64,000 nucleotides of DNA. It comes from Photobacterium piscicola. GTDB taxonomy: Bacteria; Pseudomonadota; Gammaproteobacteria; Enterobacterales; Vibrionaceae. Shown in pieces: positions 50,790-59,283 of the stretch. The notes beneath the pieces are model-generated. The model searched no databases. It was not told the DNA's origin and saw nothing but the letters and a program-made list of their open reading frames with translations. The DNA lies in NCBI RefSeq assembly GCF_900166965.1, contig NZ_FUZI01000004.1, forward strand, positions 248,001 to 312,000, read 5' to 3'. The position numbers and the translations under genes were made by a program. The first letter of the stretch is position 1. The number at the start of each line of letters is the position of its first letter.

Positions 50790-50858
50790 AGGAGAGAGGA
50801 ACAGGTGGCGAGAGTTCGAAGTGACGAGTGGTGAGAGTTCGAAGTGGCGAAATTATAG
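50790..50858 (+). repeat. GA-rich dispersed element, copy B
   Basis: Weaker copy reading GGAGAGAGGAACAGGTGGCG, then AGAGTTCGAAGTGACGAG and a repeated AGAGTTCGAAGTGGCGA. It lies upstream of pdxB and faces copy B-prime across the 63-aa orphan gene. Confidence 0.55.
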
Positions 50859-50964
50859 AAGTAAAAGAACAAGCCTAACACTTATTCCTAATTTATCTTA
50901 AATGTCATCTGGCATGTTGATAATACTCAAAATAATAAATGAACAACATATAACAAAGTGATTA

Positions 50965-51156
50965 TCAAAAGTGATCAAAATAAAGCAGAAAAATAATATA
51001 ACTCACTGCATATATCGCACTAAATAATAAAAAAAAGTAAAATATTTTACTGTATATATTTTTTTTAAATGGATAATACAAATAACAACAAGGACAACAA
51101 GTCGCGGTTGTAAATAAAAACTTCCCACACTTACGACACGGTTTTAATCTATCCAT
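50965..51156 (-). CDS. Small zinc-ribbon membrane protein, hypothetical
   Basis: A 63-residue open frame. The start has a zinc-ribbon-like pattern (CRKCGK, then CCPCCY about 10 residues later), followed by one strongly hydrophobic stretch (about 34-58: KIFYFFLLFSAIYAVSYIIF) that would span the membrane. GGGGGAT lies 6 nt upstream of the ATG. It is unrecognised, in a 750-base gap between fabB and pdxB, more AT-rich than its neighbours and bracketed by opposed GA-rich elements. It could be an acquired gene; a non-coding frame cannot be excluded. Confidence 0.5.
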   Translation of the reverse strand: MDRLKPCRKCGKFLFTTATCCPCCYLYYPFKKNIYSKIFYFFLLFSAIYAVSYIIFLLYFDHF

Positions 51157-51311
51157 AACCCATCCCCCGCACAGATAATACTAACAAAACATATACTATT
51201 TATTTATACATCATATCCCCATAAAAAAATGTAGAACTATCCGCACTTCATATATCTGAATAAAATAGGCGTTATTATATATACCGTATTACCGTCTTCG
51301 GCTCTCCACCA

Positions 51312-51379
51312 ACCCTAAAACCTCGTCTCTGTTTTTGTTTTATTCTCGAAACCTCGCCCCTGCTCTTCCTCGCGCCTCA
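51312..51379 (-). repeat. GA-rich dispersed element, copy B-prime
   Basis: In leftward sense it reads GAGGCGCGAGGAAGAGC, then AGGGGCGAGGTTTCGAG, and after a T-rich break a second ACGAGGTTTTAG. It follows the fabB terminator. Confidence 0.75.
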
Positions 51380-51392
51380 AAACCCACACATA

Positions 51393-51427
51393 CAAAAAAG
51401 CGACAGGCTTTCACCTATCGCTTTTTT
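51393..51427 (-). terminator. Terminator of fabB, same hairpin family as fimV
   Basis: AAAAAAGCGACAGG, TTTCAC, CTATCGCTTTTTT. It lies between two GA-rich copies in the same orientation. Confidence 0.87.
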
Positions 51428-51450
51428 ATGCTGTGGATTATCAGACACAA

Positions 51451-51487
51451 AGCCTCGCTACTCGAAACCTCGCCCCTGCTCTTCCTT
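51451..51487 (-). repeat. GA-rich dispersed element, copy B-double-prime, directly after the fabB stop
   Basis: In fabB mRNA sense the stop codon TAA is followed at once by GGAAGAGCAGGGGCGAGG, then TTTCGAGTAGCGAGGC, then the terminator hairpin. Same order as at fimV. Confidence 0.78.
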
Positions 51488-51489
51488 AA

Positions 51490-52704
51490 TTACGCTTCGT
51501 ACTTCTTAATCACTAGCGTTGCGTTTGTGCCACCGAAACCAAAGCTGTTAGACATAACAGTCTTAAGTTCAACATCGCGCTTTTCAGTCACGATATCAAG
51601 GCCTTTAGCCGCTTCGTCTAGGTTTTCAATGTTGATACTTGGCGCAACAAAACCATGCTCAAGCATTAGCGTTGAGTAGATAGCTTCGTGAACACCAGCC
51701 GCACCTAGTGCGTGACCAGTCATTGCTTTAGTTGCAGAGATAGCAGGGCTGTGATCGCTAAATAGCTCTTGAATAGCACCAAGCTCTTTTAGATCGCCAA
51801 CAGGTGTTGATGTACCGTGAGTGTTGATGTAGTCAACAGGTGCATCAAGATCTTTCATTGCCATCTTCATACAACGCACTGCGCCTTCACCTGATGGTGC
51901 TACCATATCGTAGCCGTCAGATGTTGCGCCATAACCTACGATCTCACCGTAGATTTTTGCGCCACGCGCTAATGCGTGCTCAAGTTCTTCAACAACTACC
52001 ATGCCGCCGCCGCCAGAGATAACGAAACCGTCACGGTCTGCATCGTAAGTGCGTGATGCTTTTGATGGATCATCGTTATACTTAGTAGACAACGCGCCCA
52101 TTGCATCAAACATCATGGTTAGTGACCAATCAAGCTCTTCACCGCCACCAGCAAAAACAACATCTTGTTTGCCTAGTTGAATAAGCTCAACCGCGTGACC
52201 GATACAGTGTGCAGATGTTGCACATGCAGAACTCATAGTGTAGTTAACACCACGAATTTTAAATGGTGTTGCTAGACATGCAGAAACAGTTGAAGACATA
52301 GTACGTGGTACCATGTAAGGACCTACACGCTTAACGCCTTTTTCACGTAGTGTGTCGACTGCATGGTATTGGTTGTATGATGATGCACCACCAGAACCTG
52401 CAACTAAACCAGTACGCTCGTTAGATACTTGATCTTCTGCTAGACCAGAATCCGCAACCGCTTGTTCCATAGATAGGTAAGCAAACGCAGCCGCATCACC
52501 CATGAAACGCATTTTTTTACGATCAATGTGCTCAGACGGTGTGATTTTTAGATCACCCCAAACATTTGAACGCAATTTCATTTCAGCGAATTGCTCAGAG
52601 TAGTTAATACCTGATTTGCCAGTTTTTAGGGATTCTAATACTTCAGCAACGTTGTTACCGATACTAGATACAATACCCATGCCTGTAATTACGGCTCGTT
52701 TCAT
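51490..52704 (-). CDS. fabB: 3-oxoacyl-ACP synthase I FabB
   Basis: A condensing enzyme of fatty-acid elongation needed for unsaturated fatty acids. It has 404 residues. The catalytic cysteine is C161 in [14 protein letters not shown]. The histidines are in [11 protein letters not shown] and [10 protein letters not shown], and the C-terminal [14 protein letters not shown] is intact. Divergent from mnmC as in E. coli. No FadR or FabR operator could be assigned with confidence. Confidence 0.96.
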   Translation of the reverse strand: MKRAVITGMGIVSSIGNNVAEVLESLKTGKSGINYSEQFAEMKLRSNVWGDLKITPSEHIDRKKMRFMGDAAAFAYLSMEQAVADSGLAEDQVSNERTGLVAGSGGASSYNQYHAVDTLREKGVKRVGPYMVPRTMSSTVSACLATPFKIRGVNYTMSSACATSAHCIGHAVELIQLGKQDVVFAGGGEELDWSLTMMFDAMGALSTKYNDDPSKASRTYDADRDGFVISGGGGMVVVEELEHALARGAKIYGEIVGYGATSDGYDMVAPSGEGAVRCMKMAMKDLDAPVDYINTHGTSTPVGDLKELGAIQELFSDHSPAISATKAMTGHALGAAGVHEAIYSTLMLEHGFVAPSINIENLDEAAKGLDIVTEKRDVELKTVMSNSFGFGGTNATLVIKKYEA

Positions 52705-53098
52705 GATGAATTCCTAGTGATATTAATGGAAATACCTACTCATTTTATAGAACAATGACTGCCCTATCTCAATGACTAGAATACGTCCCAAACGGCTTTA
52801 AAATCTGCGCTCACATTCCCTATTTCGTTTGCTATAGCGAACGAAAACACGCGATATTAAAGATGTTTGGGCCGATATTGTCTAATTTAACCTTCTTCTT
52901 TAAAAATAAACAAAAAAGTTAACGATTGTTTAGTACGAGAACTATAACGGCTTTGCTCCTGAAAAGTGGTCAGCTTTCCTGTATTTCAGGTACAATCTAA
53001 TCAAAATTGCCCTACAATCGCATTTAGAACCCCTAATTGATGCATTTTTATGCATAAAATGGTGGCAAAATGCTCAGCAGCTAAACAAGAGGTTCGTT
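52705..53098. other. Divergent intergenic region fabB / mnmC
   Basis: 394 bases with both promoters. A GTGGTCAGC stretch near 52967 resembles half of a FadR site but has no partner arm. Nothing else recognised. Confidence 0.4.
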
Positions 53099-55243
53099 TT
53101 GTCTCGTCCTACCCCTGCACAGTCTACACTCCGGATTGAAAATGCCATCCTTGATTGGAATGACGTTGGTAGCCCATTATCCACCGACTTTGATGATATC
53201 TATTTCTCAAATGACGACGGACTAGAAGAAACACGTTATGTGTTCATCAAACAAAATGGTTTACCTGAGCGCTGGCATGATTTTGATCGACGTCGATTTG
53301 TCGTTGCAGAAACAGGGTTTGGTACTGGACTTAATTTTTTTGCACTGTGGCAAACATTTAAAGCCTTTCGTGAGCAACACCCAGACGCAACCGTCAAAGA
53401 ATTACACTTTATTAGCTTTGAAAAAGCCCCAATTACTAAACAAGATCTCCTCAAAGCACACCAAGTATGGCCAGAACTAGCCGAGTTCACTCAAAAGCTT
53501 GATCAACATTATCCCCCCGCAGTTGCAGATTGTCACCGTATTGTGCTTGAAAATGGCATGATCACCCTTGATTTATGGTTTGGCGACATTAAAGACTGTA
53601 TGCCTCAAGTTTGGGTTGGCAATAACGGCCTTGTTGATGCTTGGTTCTTAGATGGTTTTGCACCAAAGAAAAACCCTGAAATGTGGAGTCAAGATCTGTT
53701 CAATAATATGGCGAATATGGCGCGCCCAGGGTGTACCGTTGCAACCTTTACTGCGGCAGGTTTTGTCCGTCGAGGCCTCAGTGAAGCGGGCTTTGATATT
53801 CAAAAAGCGAAAGGTTTTGGTGTTAAGCGTCACATGACCGTGGGTACAATAATTAAAAACCACCAGCAAGCGAATTTTAAACCGTGGTTTGCTCGTAGTT
53901 CACAACAAACCGCGCAATCAGAGCCAACTGACATCGCCATTATTGGTGGTGGTATTGCATCAGCTACAACCGCTATTTCACTGATCCGCCGCGGTCAAAC
54001 AGTCAGCTTATATTGTGCTGATAGCGAATTAGCCCAAGGCGCATCAGGCAATCGTCAAGGCGCAGTCTACCCGCTTCTTAACGGTAAACATGACGCTCTC
54101 TCTCGTTTTTTTGCGCCTGGCTTTATTTATGCACGTCAATTTGTTGAACAAGCGGCTCAATACTGCCAATTTGATCATGATTGGTGTGGCGTCACCCAAT
54201 TAGCGTGGGATGAGAACGGTAAAAATCTCACTGAAACAGAAAAACAACACGCAATCACAACTAATGATAAAAAACTCGGTCGCCAGACCCAAAAATTAGA
54301 TTGTATGTTAGCGGGTGGTTTTCCATCATCATTAGTGCAAAGTTTAACTGTTGAACAAACCCTTGCAATCACAGGTGTTGAAACTGATTGTCGCAGTGTT
54401 AATTATCCGCTCGGTGGCTGGTTATGCCCACAACAGTTAACCCAAGCATTAATAGAATCTGCCGTTAAAACAGGCAAACTGACATTACACCTTAACCGTG
54501 ATGTTACGGCACTAGAGCAAATTAAAACCGAATCTAATCACTCACAATGGCAACTAACCTTTGCTGATGGTACTACGGCAGATCACACCACCGTTGTTGT
54601 GGCTAATGGTCATCGTTTTAATCAATATCCTCAAACAGCACCGATTCCAACCTCATCAGTACGCGGCCAAGTTAGCCATGTACCAACAAATGCACAATTA
54701 ACCAAACTGGAAACAGTATTGTGTTACGACGGCTATTTAACGCCAGCTAACACCAATACAGACAGTCATTGCATAGGCGCTAGTTATGCACGTCGTAATT
54801 GCGATCTTGATTACAATGAAGTAGACCAACAACAAAACAAGCAACGTTTATTAGACAGTGTTCCTGCAACAACCTCATGGGCGAGTGAGATTGATGTTGA
54901 CGCATTCGATCAACCCTCACGTGCGCGCATTGGCGTCCGTTGTGCCAGTCGCGATCATTTACCGTTTGTTGGCAATGTGTGTCGCTATGATGATTTGATT
55001 AAGCAATATCAGGATCTAAAAGATAACCAGCTTTACGCTCAAAATGTCCCTGTTTATCAAAACTTATTTGCGATTGTTGGTTTAGGCTCGCGCGGGTTAA
55101 GTTCAGCACCTTTACTAGGTGAATTATTAGCATCACAAATTTGTGGCGATCCACTACCATTACCACACACAGTGCTAGATGCGCTCCACCCTGGGCGAAT
55201 GTGGGTGCGAAAATTAGTGCGCGGGAAAGAGGTGAGATCATAG
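53099..55243 (+). CDS. mnmC: Bifunctional tRNA 5-methylaminomethyl-2-thiouridine synthesis protein MnmC
   Basis: A two-domain tRNA wobble enzyme of 714 residues. Residues 1 to about 255 are the SAM methyltransferase (FVVAETGFGTGLNFFALW, DAWFLDGFAPKKNPEMW, GCTVATFTAAGFVRRGL). Residues about 275-714 are the FAD oxidase (DIAIIGGGIASATTAISL, SGNRQGAVYPLL, VVVANGHR, VGLGSRGLSSAPLLGELLAS). The TTG start at 53099 is supported by AAGAGG 6 nt upstream, with no usable ATG nearby. The final residues (GKEVRS) are encoded in GA-rich element C. Confidence 0.94.
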   Translation: MSRPTPAQSTLRIENAILDWNDVGSPLSTDFDDIYFSNDDGLEETRYVFIKQNGLPERWHDFDRRRFVVAETGFGTGLNFFALWQTFKAFREQHPDATVKELHFISFEKAPITKQDLLKAHQVWPELAEFTQKLDQHYPPAVADCHRIVLENGMITLDLWFGDIKDCMPQVWVGNNGLVDAWFLDGFAPKKNPEMWSQDLFNNMANMARPGCTVATFTAAGFVRRGLSEAGFDIQKAKGFGVKRHMTVGTIIKNHQQANFKPWFARSSQQTAQSEPTDIAIIGGGIASATTAISLIRRGQTVSLYCADSELAQGASGNRQGAVYPLLNGKHDALSRFFAPGFIYARQFVEQAAQYCQFDHDWCGVTQLAWDENGKNLTETEKQHAITTNDKKLGRQTQKLDCMLAGGFPSSLVQSLTVEQTLAITGVETDCRSVNYPLGGWLCPQQLTQALIESAVKTGKLTLHLNRDVTALEQIKTESNHSQWQLTFADGTTADHTTVVVANGHRFNQYPQTAPIPTSSVRGQVSHVPTNAQLTKLETVLCYDGYLTPANTNTDSHCIGASYARRNCDLDYNEVDQQQNKQRLLDSVPATTSWASEIDVDAFDQPSRARIGVRCASRDHLPFVGNVCRYDDLIKQYQDLKDNQLYAQNVPVYQNLFAIVGLGSRGLSSAPLLGELLASQICGDPLPLPHTVLDALHPGRMWVRKLVRGKEVRS

Positions 55244-55340
55244 GATTAGAGGGGCGAGATTTTTAGGGGCGAGGAAGAGCAAAATTAAAGATAGCGAGTG
55301 TCGATAGATTTAGTACCGAGACTCGTTATCTCGCTACAAA
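55229..55340 (+). repeat. GA-rich dispersed element, copy C, overlapping the mnmC stop
   Basis: Reads AGAGGTGAGATCATAGG across the stop, then GAGGGGCGAGA, then GGGGCGAGGAAGAGC (55266-55280), AGATAGCGAGTGTCGATAG and a closing ACTCGTTATCTCGCTAC. mRNA-sense GA strand. Confidence 0.75.
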
Positions 55341-55349
55341 GACTTATAG

Positions 55350-55392
55350 GGTAGATTTGGTATCCACTCAGTCTATTATCCACCATCAGAAT
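55350..55392. repeat. Decayed fragment of the REP/BIME unit
   Basis: GGGTAGATTTGGTATCCACT followed by CAGTCTATTATCCACCATCA resembles the unit-junction text of the 43.7 kb array (TTCACTTAGTCTATTACCCG), but has lost the hairpins. Confidence 0.45.
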
Positions 55393-55399
55393 TACAAAC

Positions 55400-55690
55400 T
55401 TAATAGATTACCTTTACATCACGATAAAAGTTTTCATGTGCTCCTAACGCTATTAATTCTAAAGTAACCGTTCCATCTTCATAGCTATATCCAAGTAATG
55501 TTAATTGTTTTACCATTTTAAACTTGTAAACACGTAAAAATGACAGATCACCTTTTTTCTGTTCTCCGAGGTAAGGATCTGTCAAAAGCTGACGAATAGC
55601 ATTATCAAGATCCATTTTTTGATTTTTATGTAGTTTCTTCACCGCTTTTTTAAATGTAGGAGTTTGAAGAATTTGAGTAATGTTAATCAA
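55400..55690 (-). CDS. RelE/ParE-superfamily toxin, YafQ-like
   Basis: A 96-residue basic protein with the RelE/YafQ fold pattern: TPTFKKAVKKLHKNQ, then LTDPYLGEQKKGDLSFLRVYKF, and a C-terminal LIALGAHENFYRDVK with the family HENFYR ending. It is expected to be a ribosome-dependent mRNA interferase or gyrase inhibitor; which one cannot be told. It overlaps the antitoxin gene by 8 nt and is second in the operon. Confidence 0.87.
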   Translation of the reverse strand: MINITQILQTPTFKKAVKKLHKNQKMDLDNAIRQLLTDPYLGEQKKGDLSFLRVYKFKMVKQLTLLGYSYEDGTVTLELIALGAHENFYRDVKVIY

Positions 55691-55904
55691 AACTATAACT
55701 CTCTAATTTACCTGCTTCTTTTTCTGCTTTTGCAATAATAGCTTGCTTTACAAACTCGTACGGCAAGTCTGGATTATCTTCCATCATTTCACCAATTTTT
55801 GCCCAATGCTCAATTTGCTTAGGTGTTGTACGATTAAGTGCTTTCGCGATAATTGTTGCTTTATCAAAAAGTGCTTGGTCAATTCGAACGCTTGCTGTCG
55901 CCAT
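55683..55904 (-). CDS. ParD-like type II antitoxin
   Basis: A 73-residue protein starting MATASVRIDQALFDKATIIA, with RTTPKQIEHWAKIGEMMEDNPD split across residues 25-46, the look of the ParD-like antitoxin family with a ribbon-helix-helix-type N-terminus. It is the first gene of the pair, with a perfect 11-bp inverted repeat upstream for autoregulation. Confidence 0.85.
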   Translation of the reverse strand: MATASVRIDQALFDKATIIAKALNRTTPKQIEHWAKIGEMMEDNPDLPYEFVKQAIIAKAEKEAGKLESYSFD

Positions 55905-55937
55905 TGTTCTATTCCTATTAAATAAATTCTCAACATT

Positions 55938-55960
55938 AACTGTAGCAAGTTGCTACAGTT
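55938..55960 (-). promoter_or_regulatory. Operator of the toxin-antitoxin pair
   Basis: AACTGTAGCAA (55938-55948) and TTGCTACAGTT (55950-55960) form a perfect 11-bp inverted repeat around one G, 34 nt upstream of the antitoxin start, the usual place for antitoxin autorepression. Confidence 0.82.
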
Positions 55961-55965
55961 GATGC

Positions 55966-56037
55966 AACTCGCTACTCAAAGGCAGAGACGAGAAGGAGCA
56001 ACCTCATCCCTGCTTTTCCTCGTCCCTGCCCTTCCTA
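55966..56037 (-). repeat. GA-rich dispersed element, copy C-prime, directly after the beta-CASP gene stop
   Basis: In leftward mRNA sense: AGGAAGGGC, AGGGACGAGGAAAAGC, AGGGATGAGGTT, then GAGTAGCGAGT. With copy C it brackets the toxin-antitoxin genes in inverted orientation. Confidence 0.72.
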
Positions 56038-56041
56038 TCTC

Positions 56042-57415
56042 TTACTCACTCGCGGCAATGATCACCGTTGCCTCAGGCTTAACCTTCCTCAACTCTGCCG
56101 CTAATGCCGTCTGTGCTTCAAGATCGCCATGCACCACTTTAATCACTTGTGGGCCTTGCTCAATATCGGCCACAAAACTGACCAGATCCTCTTGTGCAGC
56201 ATGGGCAGAATAGCCTGATAATTGGTGAATCTGCGCCGCAACATCAATCACCTTATCGTCAATTTTAATCACTTTTTCGCCATCGACTAATGCGCGTCCA
56301 GTGGTGCCTTGTGCTTGATAACCTGCAAAAATAACATCGGTACGTTTATCTGCTAACAAAGCTTTTAAATAATTTACCACTCGCCCACCTGAGCACATAC
56401 CGCTGGCGGCAACAATGATCGCAGGCTCACCTGAATGTTGAAGACGATTAACCAATTCAATATGATCTGCATGACTATCAATGGTAATGCATTGTTCAAA
56501 TGCTAATGGATGTCGCCCCATATAACGTCGTTGCTTGGCTTCTTTAGCCCATAGCTCATGAAAATGACGATATTGTTCCGTTACCTTTTGTGCCAATGGT
56601 GAATCCAATATTACGGGTAATGTTTTCCACACCCTTTTAATGGTTTGATCTTCATTAGGATCAACATCCACTTCTGCAATAATATTTTCGAGATCAAATA
56701 ACAATTCTTGGGTGCGACCGACACTAAAAGCAGGAATAACAATTGCGCCACCATCTTGCAATGAACGCTCAATGATCTGTTTTAATACCCGTTGTCGATA
56801 TTCAAGCGGGTGGTGAGGTTTATCGCCATATGTACTTTCAATTACCAATGTATGCGCAGATGTCGGTGGAATAGGATCAGTGAGTAATGGCGTATTTTTA
56901 GGTCCAAGATCGCCACTAAAAACCACTATTTCATTGGTCGGCAATTTAATTTCAATATAGGCCGAACCTAAAATATGCCCTGCCGGACGAAAACAAATCT
57001 TAACTAACTCACCCGTGGGTAATACAATTTGTGCCCAGCAATCATAAGGTACCGGACGAATACGCTGGTGTATTAATGCCAATGCTTTTTCACATTGCTT
57101 ATTATTGAGCCCTAACTGAATTTTAAGTCCATCTTCTAACATCAAGGGGACTAAAGCTGCTGTTGCCTCGGTCGCGTAAATAGGCCCAGAAAACCCAGCC
57201 GCAAGTAACCACGGCAAGCGGCCTATATGATCAATATGGCTATGAGTCAGTAATAATGCAGCTATATTATTAATATCAAATTCAATATCTAACGTATCAC
57301 GGGCTTCTTTTCCTTGGAATAAACCACAATCAATTAATAAACTATTATCCCCCATAATAAGCTCATGACATGATCCTGTTACTCCCGTTTTCGCGCCATG
57401 ATGAACAATATTCAC
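56042..57415 (-). CDS. Beta-CASP metallo-beta-lactamase-fold nuclease-like protein
   Basis: A 457-residue MBL-fold hydrolase with the zinc motif HSHIDHIGRLPWL (about 58-70), a FRPAGHILGSAYIE ligand region, FSGDLGPKNTPLL, then a beta-CASP domain and a C-terminal RNA-specificity (RMMBL) domain with IHQLSGYSAHAAQEDL. It resembles bacterial relatives of CPSF-73 and RNase J; substrate expected to be RNA but not shown. The last residues (ATVIIAASE) end just before GA-rich element C-prime. Confidence 0.88.
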   Translation of the reverse strand: MNIVHHGAKTGVTGSCHELIMGDNSLLIDCGLFQGKEARDTLDIEFDINNIAALLLTHSHIDHIGRLPWLLAAGFSGPIYATEATAALVPLMLEDGLKIQLGLNNKQCEKALALIHQRIRPVPYDCWAQIVLPTGELVKICFRPAGHILGSAYIEIKLPTNEIVVFSGDLGPKNTPLLTDPIPPTSAHTLVIESTYGDKPHHPLEYRQRVLKQIIERSLQDGGAIVIPAFSVGRTQELLFDLENIIAEVDVDPNEDQTIKRVWKTLPVILDSPLAQKVTEQYRHFHELWAKEAKQRRYMGRHPLAFEQCITIDSHADHIELVNRLQHSGEPAIIVAASGMCSGGRVVNYLKALLADKRTDVIFAGYQAQGTTGRALVDGEKVIKIDDKVIDVAAQIHQLSGYSAHAAQEDLVSFVADIEQGPQVIKVVHGDLEAQTALAAELRKVKPEATVIIAASE

Positions 57416-57645
57416 TGCTATCCCCTCTGCTTATAATAAATAAAAGTCCTATAATGCCAGCGTACTGATATTGTTAGAAATGTTAACAGATAGAACTAGG
57501 AAGCATCCGCCGTTACAATGTTAATGTAATGTAACAAACATTAAGGAGTACATATTAGATCACAAAAAAACGCCCCAAAATATACAACCAAACACATATC
57601 AACTGTAATAGCGCTCTAATCATCAATTAAGAGAGCTTGTCGATT
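57416..57645. other. Divergent promoter region of the beta-CASP gene and the hydrolase/amidase operon
   Basis: 230 bases; nothing recognised beyond the AAGAGAG ribosome site of the hydrolase. Confidence 0.4.
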
Positions 57646-58521
57646 ATGTATCCGATCATTATTGCTATTCATGGCAGAGGAAATAAACTGCCGACAACAA
57701 CGCTAAGTGCGCATTGGCAACAAGCACTTAAACATGGCTTACAACGCTATAACCAATCCCAATTACACCCTCAAATTGATTTTAAAATGGCCTATTATGC
57801 TGATCACTTTTACCAACAACCTTTAGTGTTATCAGCAGCCACTACCACCGCGATTGCGCAGATTCACACCATAAAACCGTTACCTACTTATAACCGTCAT
57901 GACAAAGAGCAGCCAATTCCCCTTCCTACACCGCCATATTGGGCAACTAAAATGGCAGAGTGGATGGAAGATAAATTCAATCTCTTCTCTTTTATCTCTA
58001 AGCCATTTTTAAAATCATTACTGCCAGATATCCATTACTATTTTCATGATCCAAGCTATCAGCGAGCTGTCGAACAACCATTAATAAAGCTGCTTAATCA
58101 ATACCAACATCGACCAATCATTTTACTTAGCCATTCAATGGGCACCGTGATCGCTTATAACGTTCTCCACCAGCTTAGTCGCCAAACTACCCCGCCACAA
58201 ATCAGCACTTGGTTTACCTTTGGCTCGCCACTGGGTCTTACGAGTGTTAAAGGCTTTTTACCTAAAATCACTCACCAGCCCAGTGTCAAAAAGTTAGCCA
58301 CGCCTGATTGTGTTACTGAGCAATGGATCAACGTCAGTGATAAAACCGACATCGTGTGTATCGATCATGATTTAAGCGATGATTACCTTGCTAATCGTCA
58401 TCAAATACAGCCTCAAGATTGTTACATTACCAATCACTATCCGGGTAATTCACACAAATCTTATGGTTATTTATGGAGTGATGTTATCGCGAAATATGGT
58501 ATTCCAAAGGTGACATTATGA
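57646..58521 (+). CDS. Alpha/beta hydrolase, function unknown
   Basis: A 291-residue protein. The strand-turn opening MYPIIIAIHGRGNK carries the HG oxyanion motif, and the serine nucleophile lies in ILLSHSMGTVIAYNVL (about residue 164). A C-terminal HYPGNSHKSYGYLW may give the catalytic histidine. No signal peptide, so cytoplasmic. It overlaps the amidase gene by 4 nt (ATGA), so the two proteins probably act together. The ATG at 57646 is used; a TTG at 57637 is possible. Confidence 0.72.
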   Translation: MYPIIIAIHGRGNKLPTTTLSAHWQQALKHGLQRYNQSQLHPQIDFKMAYYADHFYQQPLVLSAATTTAIAQIHTIKPLPTYNRHDKEQPIPLPTPPYWATKMAEWMEDKFNLFSFISKPFLKSLLPDIHYYFHDPSYQRAVEQPLIKLLNQYQHRPIILLSHSMGTVIAYNVLHQLSRQTTPPQISTWFTFGSPLGLTSVKGFLPKITHQPSVKKLATPDCVTEQWINVSDKTDIVCIDHDLSDDYLANRHQIQPQDCYITNHYPGNSHKSYGYLWSDVIAKYGIPKVTL

Positions 58522-59147
58522 AGCCCTTTATTCTGTTAGATCCCGGTCATGGCGGCATTATTAATGGTATTTATCAAACCGCAGGCAAACGCTCACCATT
58601 ATGGTCCAACGGTAAACAATTATTTGAAGGGGAATTTAATCGTGCCATCACTCAAGGGATCAGCCAAACACTGACTTTACACGGCATTGAAAATAAAATT
58701 ATTGTACCAGAGCGAGAAGATATCAGCCTTCGCACTCGCGTTAATCGTGCCAACCATTTAGCAACCCAATACCCTCATCATCAATGTTTATTAATTTCAG
58801 TCCATGCCAATGCTGGCGGAGGCAAAGGATTTGAGATTTACACCAGCCGCGGCCAAACCAGCAGCGACATTGTTGCCGATCATATCACCCACGCTTTTAC
58901 GCAAGTGTTTCCCAATAAACCACTTCGAAGTGATTATAGCGATGGCGACAGCGATAAAGAGCGCGGCTTTTATATGCTCAGAAAAACACACATGGCAGCG
59001 GTATTAACTGAAAATTTCTTTATGGATAATGAAATCGAATGTTGTTTGATTTTAATGTCACCGAAAGGCCGACAGAAAATTATTGATTATCATGTGCAGG
59101 GGATTTTAGCGTGGGTGGAGGGGGGAAGGCAGGGAAACAAGGGATGA
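58518..59147 (+). CDS. N-acetylmuramoyl-L-alanine amidase (Amidase_3) without signal peptide
   Basis: A 209-residue zinc amidase. Metal and catalytic residues are visible in LDPGHGGI (His11), the glutamate region FEGEFNRAI, ISVHANAGGGKGFEIYTS, and TENFFMDNEIEC with a catalytic glutamate. Unlike AmiA/B/C it has no signal peptide and is short, closer to phage or mobile-element lysins. It is coupled to an alpha/beta hydrolase. The C-terminal GGRQGNKG is encoded within GA-rich element D, so the original end may have been altered. Confidence 0.8.
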   Translation: MKPFILLDPGHGGIINGIYQTAGKRSPLWSNGKQLFEGEFNRAITQGISQTLTLHGIENKIIVPEREDISLRTRVNRANHLATQYPHHQCLLISVHANAGGGKGFEIYTSRGQTSSDIVADHITHAFTQVFPNKPLRSDYSDGDSDKERGFYMLRKTHMAAVLTENFFMDNEIECCLILMSPKGRQKIIDYHVQGILAWVEGGRQGNKG

Positions 59148-59205
59148 GGAAGAGCAGTAGCGAGTGGCGAGGAAAGGCAAGGAAATAAGGGGCGAGGAGG
59201 AGCGG
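59115..59205 (+). repeat. GA-rich dispersed element, copy D, overlapping the amidase stop
   Basis: Reads GAGGGGGGAAGGCAGGG, then GGGATGAGGAAGAGC, AGTAGCGAGTGGCGAGG, then AAGGGGCGAGGAGGAGC, running into the terminator hairpin at 59206. Confidence 0.75.
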
Positions 59206-59250
59206 TATCAAGATAAAAGCATCATCTGTTGTGACGCTTTTTTCTTGATA
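59206..59250. terminator. Bidirectional terminator between the amidase gene and rmlB
   Basis: TATCAAGA pairs with TCTTGATA and, inside, AAAAGC with GCTTTT; T-rich on both sides, between convergent genes. Confidence 0.83.
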
Positions 59251-59283
59251 CTTAAGTGGCTCTACTTCACGGTGCTATTAATA

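Noticed and set aside
51045..51062. Possible LexA box (CTGTATATAT)
   Set aside because: Only the left half is present; no ACAG arm at the right spacing, and it lies inside the 63-aa frame.
52960..52980. FadR/FabR operator between fabB and mnmC
   Set aside because: Only a GTGGTCAGC half-site; the opposing arm is absent.
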